64,000 bases of DNA from Bacillus sp. FSL H8-0547. GTDB lineage: Bacteria > Bacillota > Bacilli > Bacillales > Bacillaceae. The DNA is taken from positions 2,542,001-2,606,000 of the forward strand of contig JBBODD010000001.1 of assembly GCA_038002745.1 (NCBI GenBank), in the 5' to 3' direction. The position numbers were made by a program, and so were the translations under genes. The notes beneath the pieces are model-generated. The model had not been told where the DNA came from. It ran no database searches and saw only the letters and a program-made list of their open reading frames with translations. How positions within the stretch are numbered: position 1 is the stretch's first letter; every line of letters begins with the position of its first letter. Shown piece after piece: positions 7,367-14,517 of this stretch.

Positions 7367-8808
7367 TCCGCTTTTTCCAGAAAGTCTTTTACTCTGTCCA
7401 TATACTTTTCTCTCGAATAGCTGCTGTAGATATTTTTAGCAAGCCTTATAGGATCTCCGAAAAAATACCGTTCATAATGGGTTTGCCTCGTTCCAAATGA
7501 ACTCATCGTCAGCTCCCATGCAAGGCGGAACAGCTTTGTTTTCGTTTTTGCATCAACTGCTGCCCCCTGAAGATACTGCTCAATATCCTTTCCGATAGGA
7601 GATGCAAAATCTTCTTCTGAAGGCAGCACCATCAGTCCGCCGGCGCCAATCTGCTGAAGGAGGCTGATATAGTGCGGATAGAGCTTTGAGAAAAGAGTAA
7701 CGGCAGCGTAGAGTGAATGTGAACTTGGCGTCATCGTTCCGAAAGTGTCCACTTTTGCTTCGGCTTCAGAACGGAGAAGAAGTGCCTCCATGCTCTCTAG
7801 CCCAAGAATCATTTCAGACATTTTCAGCTGAATATGTTCATAGGCAGTCACTTCAAGAGAATTGATCATCACCTGGGCAAGCCCAATGAGAAACTGCAGC
7901 TTCACGATCTGTCTTGTGACGACTTGATGAAGCGCGTGCGGTGCAAAACCGCTCTGAGTGAAAAGTTTAAAAGCAATGTCCTGTCTATGATAGAAAAAGA
8001 CCCGTTCCCACGGCACGAGAACATCCTCAAACACAAGCAGAGTATCCATTTCATCAAACCGGGATGAAAGAGGATAATTAAAGGAGGATTCTCCTGAGTG
8101 AAATGGCTCGCGGCAAATAAACTTCAGTCCGGGTGTATTGGCAGGAATACTGAAGGCAAACGCATAATCATCGCTTAAATTGTTTCCGCCTGAAGGGAAT
8201 ATCAGCACCTCATCCGTCATTCCGCCTTCAGTTGCAAGCAGTCTTGCCCCTTTTATGACAAGGCCGTCAGCCGTTTTTTTGACGATTTTAGCTGCAATCG
8301 GCTGTCGTGTTTCTTCTGTATAATACAAAGAGCGGTTCACTTGCGGATTAATAAAGCTGTGGGTAAAAGATAAGTCCTGCTCAAGCGCCTTGCGGTACAT
8401 GTTCCTTAAATTCTCAGCAAACTCCTCATCCTGAGAGCCGGCAATGGAAGCAGCAGCGGAAAGCGACATTAAGGCGGTATTCATATAGTCGGGACTTCTT
8501 CCCATCATGCCGCAGGTAGCTTTTGCCCAAGTCTCAATCATCCGCCGTCTTTTTTTTAAGTCTTCAGCCGTTTTCGGCTCCAGGTAGGACATCCCTGCCG
8601 GCTCTCCAGTAAACGGAGAAGGAAATGTCATAAAGCCGAGGTTTTCCTTCTGCACCTGTAAATCATATAGAGAAGCCTTTGTCTGCATGGCACCTTTATA
8701 TACAGGGTGCATAAATAGAGGCTTCTCAATCGGCTGTCCTTTTAGCCATACATTTGGTTTTAATGCCGCCATACGCTGCAAGTAATCTTTCCCTGATATC
8801 GCAGACAT
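7354..8808 (-). CDS. yoaI: HpaB-family flavin-dependent hydroxylase (YoaI-like)
   Basis: A 484-residue protein of the 4-hydroxyphenylacetate 3-monooxygenase/4-hydroxybutyryl-CoA dehydratase family. It is the FADH2-using oxygenase component of a two-component system that ortho-hydroxylates phenolics. Family signatures include HSFINPQVNR, the FAD-proximal DYAFAFSIPANTPGLKFICRE, and LVFEDVLVPWERVFFY. A flavin reductase partner is not encoded nearby. The start is taken at the ATG ending at 8808, with GGGAGGA 5 bases upstream; a longer frame to 8874 adds residues unlike the family. It converges on yoaE. The B. subtilis homologues of both genes also lie in one region, which hints at a shared aromatic or redox function, but that is inference. 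Confidence 0.85.
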   Translation of the reverse strand: MSAISGKDYLQRMAALKPNVWLKGQPIEKPLFMHPVYKGAMQTKASLYDLQVQKENLGFMTFPSPFTGEPAGMSYLEPKTAEDLKKRRRMIETWAKATCGMMGRSPDYMNTALMSLSAAASIAGSQDEEFAENLRNMYRKALEQDLSFTHSFINPQVNRSLYYTEETRQPIAAKIVKKTADGLVIKGARLLATEGGMTDEVLIFPSGGNNLSDDYAFAFSIPANTPGLKFICREPFHSGESSFNYPLSSRFDEMDTLLVFEDVLVPWERVFFYHRQDIAFKLFTQSGFAPHALHQVVTRQIVKLQFLIGLAQVMINSLEVTAYEHIQLKMSEMILGLESMEALLLRSEAEAKVDTFGTMTPSSHSLYAAVTLFSKLYPHYISLLQQIGAGGLMVLPSEEDFASPIGKDIEQYLQGAAVDAKTKTKLFRLAWELTMSSFGTRQTHYERYFFGDPIRLAKNIYSSYSREKYMDRVKDFLEKAEERP

Positions 8809-8996
8809 CCTATTCCTCCCAGCGGTTTGAAGTAGTGTGTGTGTTTGTGAAATATATCCGAATAATTGAAACACTGATACAGATACTATATGCCGGCCCC
8901 GTGCTGCGGGTGTTTTTGGAAAAGGAAAGAGGCTGGTGCATGATGAAATGAAGAATTTGACCCAGAGGAAACGAAGAAAAAAAGAAGAATAGTATT

Positions 8997-9010
8997 TGAA
9001 AGCGTTTTCT
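8997..9010 (+). promoter_or_regulatory. CcpA cre site
   Basis: TGAAAGCGTTTTCT fits the cre consensus TGWAARCGYTWNCW at all 14 positions. It lies 188 bases upstream of the HpaB-type gene start and 75 bases upstream of the 36-codon gene at 9085, so either may be under carbon catabolite control. Confidence 0.7.
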
Positions 9011-9084
9011 TTGATGCGGGAGTTTTAAAAAGGCAAGAGTAAGGAAAAAATGAATACCAGAATGAATTAGAGGGGGAACTACTC

Positions 9085-9195
9085 ATGCAAGAAGCAGATT
9101 TTTTTAAAGGGATGATCTGGGCTGCCGTTTTGAGTATACCGCTGTGGCTGTCTTTCTTCGGATGGATGAAAATTCTTCTGGCCTATTCATGGTAA
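9085..9195 (+). CDS. 36-residue membrane microprotein
   Basis: ATG 9085 is preceded by the SD AGGGGGAAC (9071-9079) and runs 36 codons. The peptide has a short charged start (MQEADFFKG), then one hydrophobic helix containing AAVLSIPLWLSFFGW. It resembles the 33-residue product at 9700-9801 (shared F-KG ... LSIP-WL-F pattern), and that recurrence in two places, each with a good SD, is the main argument that it is real. It probably sits in the membrane as a single helix. Function unknown. Confidence 0.6.
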   Translation: MQEADFFKGMIWAAVLSIPLWLSFFGWMKILLAYSW

Positions 9196-9274
9196 GCGGG
9201 TCGCATGATTTCACGTTTACACGCAACTCTGCTAAAGTAAAATGTATAACCCAGCATAAAAGGAGTCGTTCATC

Positions 9275-9664
9275 ATGTCAGACGAGCAGATTGACCTCTA
9301 CTTACAGCAGGGGATCTACGGTACCCCTGAGACGAAACCGGAAGAAAGAAATAAATTTCTTGGCACTCTGAGAGAAAGAATTGAACTAGCTCTTACAAAT
9401 GGCCAGGTTAGACAGAAAAAAGTATACAGCGAAGCCGCAGCCGCCATCAGGCTCGGAAAAGGATATCAGCTGCTTTTAAACGGAACCATTGCTTATTCAG
9501 ACCTTTCAAAATATATTAAGCTTGCAAATGAAGCAGAACAGCCATTTACCATTGTAAGTGATCAGAAGGATACAAAAATAGGCCTGATTGTTGCTGCTGA
9601 ACATGCCATCGATAAAGAATTTATTTTTGTTGAAGACTCTATATATAAGAAATCTTTTTCTTAA
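9275..9664 (+). CDS. yueI: YueI family protein (DUF1694)
   Basis: A cytoplasmic protein of 129 residues of the YueI/DUF1694 family, recognised by the start IDLYLQQGIYGTPETKPEER and the ending EFIFVEDSIYKKSF. The fold is thought to resemble a bacterial antitoxin or RNA-binding alpha/beta domain, but no function is established that I know of. ATG 9275 has AAAGGAG about 9 bases upstream. In B. subtilis yueF, yueG, yueH and yueI are consecutive. Here yueG and yueI are separated by the LacI, yoaE and yoaI-like genes, and I find no yueH. Confidence 0.9.
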   Translation: MSDEQIDLYLQQGIYGTPETKPEERNKFLGTLRERIELALTNGQVRQKKVYSEAAAAIRLGKGYQLLLNGTIAYSDLSKYIKLANEAEQPFTIVSDQKDTKIGLIVAAEHAIDKEFIFVEDSIYKKSFS

Positions 9665-9667
9665 AGA

Positions 9668-9704
9668 ATGAAAAACCACTGGAGATCTCCAGTGGTTTTT
9701 TAAA
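9668..9704. terminator. Bidirectional terminator between yueI and the 33-residue gene
   Basis: AAACCACTGGAGATCTCCAGTGGTTT is a perfect palindrome with A and T runs on each side, so it can terminate both convergent transcripts. Confidence 0.9.
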
Positions 9705-9801
9705 ATACCCTATACAAAATATAAAAAATAAACAGCCATATAGGAATAGAAAGAATAATCCCGTAGAAACATCCTTTTGCAAAAGATTGATCATTCCTCA
9801 T
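9700..9801 (-). CDS. 33-residue membrane microprotein
   Basis: Minus-strand ATG at 9801 follows AAGGAGTAATTT (a good SD) and runs 33 codons to a stop abutting the shared terminator. The product starts MRNDQSFAKG and continues into a hydrophobic helix with GIILSIPIWLFIFYIL. The alignment with the 36-residue product at 9085 (F-KG, LSIP-WL) suggests a family of tiny membrane proteins around yueI. The rest of the gap up to 10125 shows only AT-rich sequence and a 12-bp palindrome. Confidence 0.6.
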   Translation of the reverse strand: MRNDQSFAKGCFYGIILSIPIWLFIFYILYRVF

Positions 9802-10076
9802 AAATTACTCCTTGATGATGCGTCATATCCCTACTATATCTTTGGAACAGAAAAAAATTCAACAAAAAATGTCTTATTTTGTCGATTAAACTCTTCAATC
9901 TCCTTATACGAATAGAGATTCGTAAAACCGGGAAATGGAATTTTACAATATTATGAAAATCAGGAAAAAGATACTCTTTAAAGCTTAAAAGACAGACTAT
10001 TCTCACAGTTTAAAACTTGTACTTATTAGTAAATTAGGATTATTGTGAAAATTGTTAACGTATTATATATTTAATT

Positions 10077-10088
10077 TACTTCGAAGTA
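10077..10088. promoter_or_regulatory. 12-bp palindrome in the protease promoter region
   Basis: TACTTCGAAGTA is perfectly palindromic, 38 bases before the protease start, and could be an operator. The surrounding 9802-10125 sequence is AT-rich and holds no supported gene. Confidence 0.35.
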
Positions 10089-10097
10089 CAAAGTTAT

Positions 10098-10114
10098 AAA
10101 AAACTAACATTTTG
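10098..10114 (+). promoter_or_regulatory. 17-bp motif shared with the peptide/regulator intergenic region
   Basis: AAAAAACTAACATTTTG occurs here, just before the protease SD, and again identically at 11753-11769 upstream of the RRNPP-type regulator. Two identical 17-mers in one 64-kb window, both tied to this small gene group, suggest a common operator or RNA element. Confidence 0.5.
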
Positions 10115-10125
10115 AGAGGGGAAAT

Positions 10126-11376
10126 ATGATGAAGTTTTCAAAAACGCTTGGAGCCGCTGCACTTAGTCTGTCTTTAAGTCTTTCATCCTTTGGAGCTGCT
10201 GCTTTTGCTGAGGCTCAGGTTTTACAGGAGGCGAAGCAGGAGCAATTCCGTGTTGTCATTAAAGGAACAGATGCACAAAAGGTAAAGAAGAATCATAAAG
10301 TCCGCAGAGATTTTGGAGCTGCCGGCTATACTGCAACGGTCACTCAGGAGCAGCTTGATAAACTTCAGAAAAACAGCAAGCTGAAGGTTGAAAAGGTGGC
10401 AACATTTAAAGTGGCTGCAGGCAAGCCTATTGGAACGATGGCAGTGCCGAGCACACGGACTCCGTGGGGAATTAAGGCCATTTACAACAACAGCTCGCTG
10501 ACTCAGACTTCAGGCGGTGACGGCATTAAAATTGCTGTTCTGGACACTGGAGTACAGACAAGCCATATTGACCTGTCTCAAAACGCCGAGCAGTGCAAAG
10601 ATTTCACTGTAGGCACAACGTATACGAACAACTCTTGTACAGACCGTAACGGACATGGAACTCACGTGGCAGGTTCAGCTCTTGCTAACGGCGGTTCAGA
10701 CGGACAAGGCATTTACGGTGTAGCACCTCAGGCTGAGCTTTGGGCATACAAAGTGCTGACTGACAGCGGATCAGGCTACTCTGATGATATTGCAGCGGCA
10801 ATCAGACATGCTGCTGATGAAGGAACAAGAACTGGTTCAAAAGTTATTATTTCAATGTCACTTGGTTCAAGCGGAAAAGACAGCCTTATTACAAGTGCAG
10901 TTGATTACGCATACAGCAAAGGCGCTTTAGTGATTGCAGCTGCAGGAAACTCAGGTTATGCAAATAACACAATCGGCTATCCGGGTGCTTTGACAAATGC
11001 AGTTGCAGTTGCAGCTCTTGAAAATGTACAGCAAAACGGGACATACCGTGTAGCAAACTTCTCATCCCGCGGAAATTCAGCGACAGACGGAGACTATGTG
11101 ATTCAGGAAAGAGATGTTGAAATCTCTGCCCCTGGTGCTGCTATCGAGTCTACTTGGATTAACGGAGGCTACAACACAATCAGCGGAACTTCTATGGCTA
11201 CGCCTCACGTTTCAGGTCTTGCTGCGAAAATCTGGTCTTCAAATAAAGGCCAAAGCAATGCACAAGTCCGTGCGGAACTTCAGCGACGTGCAAAACTGTA
11301 TGACATCAAAGGCGGATATGGAGCAGCGACTGGTGACGACCATGCATCAGGCTTCGGATTTGCAAGAGTTCAATAA
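10126..11376 (+). CDS. Secreted subtilisin-family serine protease
   Basis: A 416-residue pre-pro-protease of family S8. A signal peptide (about 1-28, ending AAAFAEA) is followed by an inhibitor I9-type propeptide (about 40-100) and the catalytic domain. The triad is intact: Asp in AVLDTGVQ, His in NGHGTHVAGS, Ser in SGTSMATPHVSG, with the oxyanion Asn in AAAGNSGY. Two cysteines (AEQCKDF and NNSCTD) lie about 17 residues apart and could form a disulfide, unlike the cysteine-free classical subtilisins. ATG 10126 and 10129 are both possible; 10129 has the better SD spacing. It is an exoenzyme that releases peptides from extracellular protein. It lies beside an NprR-like regulator with which it shares an upstream motif. 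Confidence 0.93.
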   Translation: MMKFSKTLGAAALSLSLSLSSFGAAAFAEAQVLQEAKQEQFRVVIKGTDAQKVKKNHKVRRDFGAAGYTATVTQEQLDKLQKNSKLKVEKVATFKVAAGKPIGTMAVPSTRTPWGIKAIYNNSSLTQTSGGDGIKIAVLDTGVQTSHIDLSQNAEQCKDFTVGTTYTNNSCTDRNGHGTHVAGSALANGGSDGQGIYGVAPQAELWAYKVLTDSGSGYSDDIAAAIRHAADEGTRTGSKVIISMSLGSSGKDSLITSAVDYAYSKGALVIAAAGNSGYANNTIGYPGALTNAVAVAALENVQQNGTYRVANFSSRGNSATDGDYVIQERDVEISAPGAAIESTWINGGYNTISGTSMATPHVSGLAAKIWSSNKGQSNAQVRAELQRRAKLYDIKGGYGAATGDDHASGFGFARVQ

Positions 11377-11381
11377 TACGA

Positions 11382-11424
11382 TAAAAAGAGCTTCCGGACG
11401 TTAGTTCCGTGAAGCTCTTTTTAT
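11382..11424 (+). terminator. Terminator after the protease gene
   Basis: AAAGAGCTTCCGGA pairs with TTCCGTGAAGCTCTTT around a short loop and is followed by TTTAT. Between it and 11575 I see no further gene. Confidence 0.85.
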
Positions 11425-11574
11425 ACAGAAAAAACCGCTGAAACAGGACGATTGAAGGCCTATTTTAGCGGTTTAGCAGTTCCTATAAAGCTTTCTTTTT
11501 TAAAGAATTTTCCAAAATTTCTTGGTTCACGTTCTGAAAAATATGGTTTAATAGATAAATATAAAACAATCTGC

Positions 11575-11715
11575 TCAGCTGTATTTTTCAGACTTGATGA
11601 TTCTCGGCCATTCTTCGTCAGCCGTATGGACTTTATCATCTAATGCAGAAAAGCCTGCTGTAAGGATGGCTGCACCAAGTGCGAGATACAATAAATATTT
11701 TTTCCCTTTTTTCAT
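11575..11715 (-). CDS. 46-residue exported pre-peptide, candidate signalling peptide of the RRNPP regulator
   Basis: Minus-strand ATG at 11715 has the SD TTGGAGGTC 7-8 bases upstream and runs 46 codons. The product has a basic start (MKKGKKY), a hydrophobic core (LLYLALGAAILTAGFSA) and a polar tail holding DDKVHTADEE and WPRIIKSEKYS. This is the layout of Phr, PapR and NprX precursors: export by Sec, then proteolytic release of a short C-terminal peptide that re-enters through an oligopeptide permease and binds a TPR regulator. It is transcribed away from that regulator, whereas nprX lies downstream of nprR. The exact mature peptide cannot be read from the sequence. Confidence 0.6.
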   Translation of the reverse strand: MKKGKKYLLYLALGAAILTAGFSALDDKVHTADEEWPRIIKSEKYS

Positions 11716-11752
11716 GTTATGACCTCCAATGATTTATTTATTTAACATTTTT

Positions 11753-11769
11753 AAAAAACTAACATTTTG
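11753..11769 (+). promoter_or_regulatory. Second copy of the 17-bp motif
   Basis: AAAAAACTAACATTTTG is identical to 10098-10114 and lies between the divergent peptide and regulator genes. TAACATTT also occurs 17 bp upstream (11743 and 11760), giving helically spaced half-sites. TATAAT (11771-11776) follows at once, so a protein bound here would touch the regulator promoter. Confidence 0.5.
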
Positions 11770-11790
11770 TTATAATTAACTGACAATTCA

Positions 11791-11820
11791 AATATATACA
11801 ACTATTCAATTTCTTGTCAA
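11791..11820 (-). promoter_or_regulatory. Candidate promoter of the 46-residue peptide gene
   Basis: On the minus strand TTGACA (11820-11815) is followed after 18 bases by TATATT (11796-11791), preceded by TG. The predicted transcript leader would include the 17-bp motif. Confidence 0.5.
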
Positions 11821-11851
11821 GACATAATCGACTTTTTTCAGGAGGGTAAGA

Positions 11852-13123
11852 ATGAATACCGTTGGCTTAAAACTCAGGCATTTGAGAAAAAAACAAAAAC
11901 TGACCCAAAGTGAGCTTGCAGCAGGCATTGTGAACAGAAGCTATATCAGCCAGCTTGAAAAAGGCATGGTGCAGCCATCGTATAAGCTGCTTTTAAAGTT
12001 CAGTGAACGGCTTCAGTGTGACATTCATGATTTCTTTGAAGAGGAAAATAAAGCACTTCTTTCATTTGATATTAAAAAGGCGCTGTCAAATCTGGAATTT
12101 ACTGTTATAAACGATGATTTTGCGGATGCTGAGGAGCATCTGAATGACATCGAAAAGAATCTGTCTGCCCTTAATCAGCGGGATCTTGCTCTATATTATT
12201 TCTGTCAGGGGCGTATCCTGCAGAGTGTCAGACAGGACACTGATGGAGCAGTCACGGCTTTTGAAAAAAGCTATGAACTGTACTGTAATCTGCCGTATTG
12301 CGAAGAACGGCTGAGAACGAGCAATGAGCTCTCTTCTCTGCTGATTAATGAAGACCGGTTTTCCCAAGCATTTACATATTTGAATGAAGCGTATGATGAT
12401 TCCATTGCCTTCAAAGCATCGGGAGTAGAAAAAATATCCCTGCTGAACAATCTTGGACTTGCCCACGCTAAAAAAGGGGAGTATTACTCCGCCATCCGCT
12501 TTATTAAGCAGGCTCTTTCAATCAGCAGTAAAACAGCCATATATTATCAGACAGGCATCGTCTATATGGTTCTTGGCTTATGCTACAGAAGGATGAGCCA
12601 GTATGAAGATGCGAAAGGGGCCTATTCAAAGGCACTTTTGTTTTTTGAGGGAACAGACGATCAGCTGAACCTGGCAGGAACTTATACAAACCTGGGTATA
12701 TTAAGCAGATACACATCAGATGCGGAAAGTGCCGTCTCGTATTTAAAATCAGCTCATGACCTTTACAATCAGCTTGAAGACAGCAAAGGGATCTTAAATA
12801 CATTATTTGAACTTGCTGTTACGTATCAGGAGTCCGGAAAAGAGGAGCACGTTCTAAGCCTGTACAAATCATTTAAAGAAGCATATTCAGAGCCTTTTAC
12901 CGATTATAAATTTAAATTTCTTCATCTTCTTGGGGATATGCATCAAACACGCGGGGAACTGACGGATGCTTTAAAATGCTATCATGAGATCCTTGATGAA
13001 TCGGGAGCTGTAAAAGACCGCTCTGTCATAAAGGATGCACTGAAAAAAGTGGCTGCGATTGCCTGCGGCAGGCGCGACGAAAAAATGCTGTTTTACGTCA
13101 CGGAAAAATACTTGGCACTTTAA
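11852..13123 (+). CDS. HTH-TPR regulator of the NprR/PlcR (RRNPP) type
   Basis: A 423-residue cytoplasmic regulator, close to the length usual for NprR. An XRE-type helix-turn-helix occupies residues 5-60 (LRHLRKKQKLTQSELA, then SYISQLEKGMVQPSY). The rest is an array of tetratricopeptide-like repeats (about 90-420), including SLLNNLGLAHAKKGEYYSAI, MVLGLCYRRMSQYEDAKGAY and TYTNLGILSRYTSDAESAV. Such proteins bind a re-imported peptide in the TPR groove, changing DNA binding or phosphotransfer partners. ATG 11852 has AGGAGGG 7 bases upstream. Neighbours are a secreted protease and a divergent exported peptide gene, as in nprA-nprR-nprX. The pairing with the peptide is inference. No terminator is visible before yuxH. 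Confidence 0.85.
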   Translation: MNTVGLKLRHLRKKQKLTQSELAAGIVNRSYISQLEKGMVQPSYKLLLKFSERLQCDIHDFFEEENKALLSFDIKKALSNLEFTVINDDFADAEEHLNDIEKNLSALNQRDLALYYFCQGRILQSVRQDTDGAVTAFEKSYELYCNLPYCEERLRTSNELSSLLINEDRFSQAFTYLNEAYDDSIAFKASGVEKISLLNNLGLAHAKKGEYYSAIRFIKQALSISSKTAIYYQTGIVYMVLGLCYRRMSQYEDAKGAYSKALLFFEGTDDQLNLAGTYTNLGILSRYTSDAESAVSYLKSAHDLYNQLEDSKGILNTLFELAVTYQESGKEEHVLSLYKSFKEAYSEPFTDYKFKFLHLLGDMHQTRGELTDALKCYHEILDESGAVKDRSVIKDALKKVAAIACGRRDEKMLFYVTEKYLAL

Positions 13124-13166
13124 AAATCAATCTACATAATTCGACAGCCCTGAATGCTGCTTTTGT

Positions 13167-13192
13167 GTACAATTGATATAGGTCAATTGTAC
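13167..13192. promoter_or_regulatory. 10-bp inverted repeat upstream of yuxH
   Basis: GTACAATTGA (13167-13176) and TCAATTGTAC (13183-13192) are perfect inverse copies with a 6-bp spacer, 31 bases before the yuxH start. No T run follows, so it looks like a dimeric operator rather than a terminator. Confidence 0.55.
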
Positions 13193-13223
13193 TGATTGGT
13201 AAAAGGGCAAAGGGGTTGAACAT

Positions 13224-14456
13224 ATGAAGGTATTCGTGGCCAGGCAGCCGATTTTTGACAGGAACGGTCAAAATATTGCCTACGAATTACTTTATCGCAA
13301 TGGAGATAAAAGTAACGCATTCCCTAATATAGACGGGGACGAAGCAACGACAGACTTGATTGTGAACAGTTTTATTAATATTGGTCTTGAGGAACTGTCA
13401 CAGGGGAAAAAATGTTTTATTAACTTTACAGAGAGCCTGCTTAAAATGAAGCTCCCAAGCTACTTCAATCCTAGTTCGATTGTAGTGGAGATCCTGGAAG
13501 ATGTTCCTGTGACAGAAGAACTTGTCAGCATCTGCAGAGACTTGAAGAAGCAGGGGTATACAATTGCCCTGGATGATTTTAATGTTGTGCAGAATAACCT
13601 TCTGCTGAACAGACTGCTTGCGTATATCGACATCATTAAAGTTGACCTGCTGCAGACAAGTTTGGAAGCCAGGAAAGAAATTATAGAGAGATACAAGCCA
13701 TTCGGCGTTTCATTTCTGGCTGAAAAAGTGGAAACACATGATGAATATGACCAGGCTGTCCGCGACGGCTATGACTATTTCCAAGGGTACTTCTTCAGCA
13801 AGCCTGTTGTTTTGTCAAGCTATGATATACCGATTTATATTCAGGCCTATCTGCAGATTCTTCATGAGCTGTCAAAAACAGAGCCTGACATCGACACCAT
13901 AACAGAACAAATTGAGCAGGATCTGTCTTTGTCATACAAACTGCTTAAACTCATTAACTCTCCTGCATTCAGGCCAAGAAACAAAATAAAGTCCATAAAG
14001 CAGGCGATCGTTCTACTCGGGCTGAATGAAATAAAAAAATGGATTTACATACTATCCATCAAAAATCTTAAAGGAAGTCAAGATCCTATTCAGGAAGAGG
14101 TTATCCGCCTTTCTCTGCAGAGAGCAAAATTATGCGAAAAGCTTTCTGTTAAAATGGGCAAATCAGAACCATCTCTTTATATGCTGACAGGCATGTTTTC
14201 GCTTGTTGATGCACTCTTGCACCGCAGTCTTGATAAAGTTCTTGATGAACTCCCTTTATCTGACGACATACGTGATGCCATTCGGGGAAAACAGAATGAA
14301 ATCCGGATTGTTTTGGATGCGGCTGTTAAAATCGAAACATTCAATTGGGAGGACCTGCCGCTGTCTCTTGATGAAATTGATGAATGCTACAGAGAAGCAA
14401 TTGCCTGGTCAGCCCACCTGCTGGATGCAGACAGGGAAACGGCGAAAAGCGGCTGA
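13224..14456 (+). CDS. yuxH: EAL-HDOD signalling protein YuxH
   Basis: A 410-residue protein with an N-terminal EAL-like domain (about 1-200) and a C-terminal HDOD domain (about 205-390, around LSLSYKLLKLINSPAF and SIKQAIVLLGL). The EAL domain opens VFVARQPIFDRNGQNIAYELLYR; the canonical ExLxR appears as YELLYR, but the metal-binding glutamates and aspartates of active cyclic-di-GMP phosphodiesterases are only partly kept (ALDDFN present). It may therefore be a degenerate, scaffolding protein, as usually supposed for YuxH. In B. subtilis the gene also lies near degQ-comQXPA. ATG 13224 has AAAGGGG upstream. Confidence 0.88.
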   Translation: MKVFVARQPIFDRNGQNIAYELLYRNGDKSNAFPNIDGDEATTDLIVNSFINIGLEELSQGKKCFINFTESLLKMKLPSYFNPSSIVVEILEDVPVTEELVSICRDLKKQGYTIALDDFNVVQNNLLLNRLLAYIDIIKVDLLQTSLEARKEIIERYKPFGVSFLAEKVETHDEYDQAVRDGYDYFQGYFFSKPVVLSSYDIPIYIQAYLQILHELSKTEPDIDTITEQIEQDLSLSYKLLKLINSPAFRPRNKIKSIKQAIVLLGLNEIKKWIYILSIKNLKGSQDPIQEEVIRLSLQRAKLCEKLSVKMGKSEPSLYMLTGMFSLVDALLHRSLDKVLDELPLSDDIRDAIRGKQNEIRIVLDAAVKIETFNWEDLPLSLDEIDECYREAIAWSAHLLDADRETAKSG

Positions 14457-14517
14457 GTGCCAATCGCTTTAAATTTATGCGAATGAAAGATACAATACGA
14501 TAGAAAGGAGAATGATG

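Noticed and set aside
10077-10088. PlcR box at the protease promoter
   Set aside because: TACTTCGAAGTA does not match TATGNAN4TNCATA, so I list it only as an unassigned palindrome.
11452-11643. 63-residue plus-strand gene downstream of the protease
   Set aside because: It overlaps the 46-residue minus-strand pre-peptide gene, has no SD and no signal sequence, and starts within the terminator tail region.
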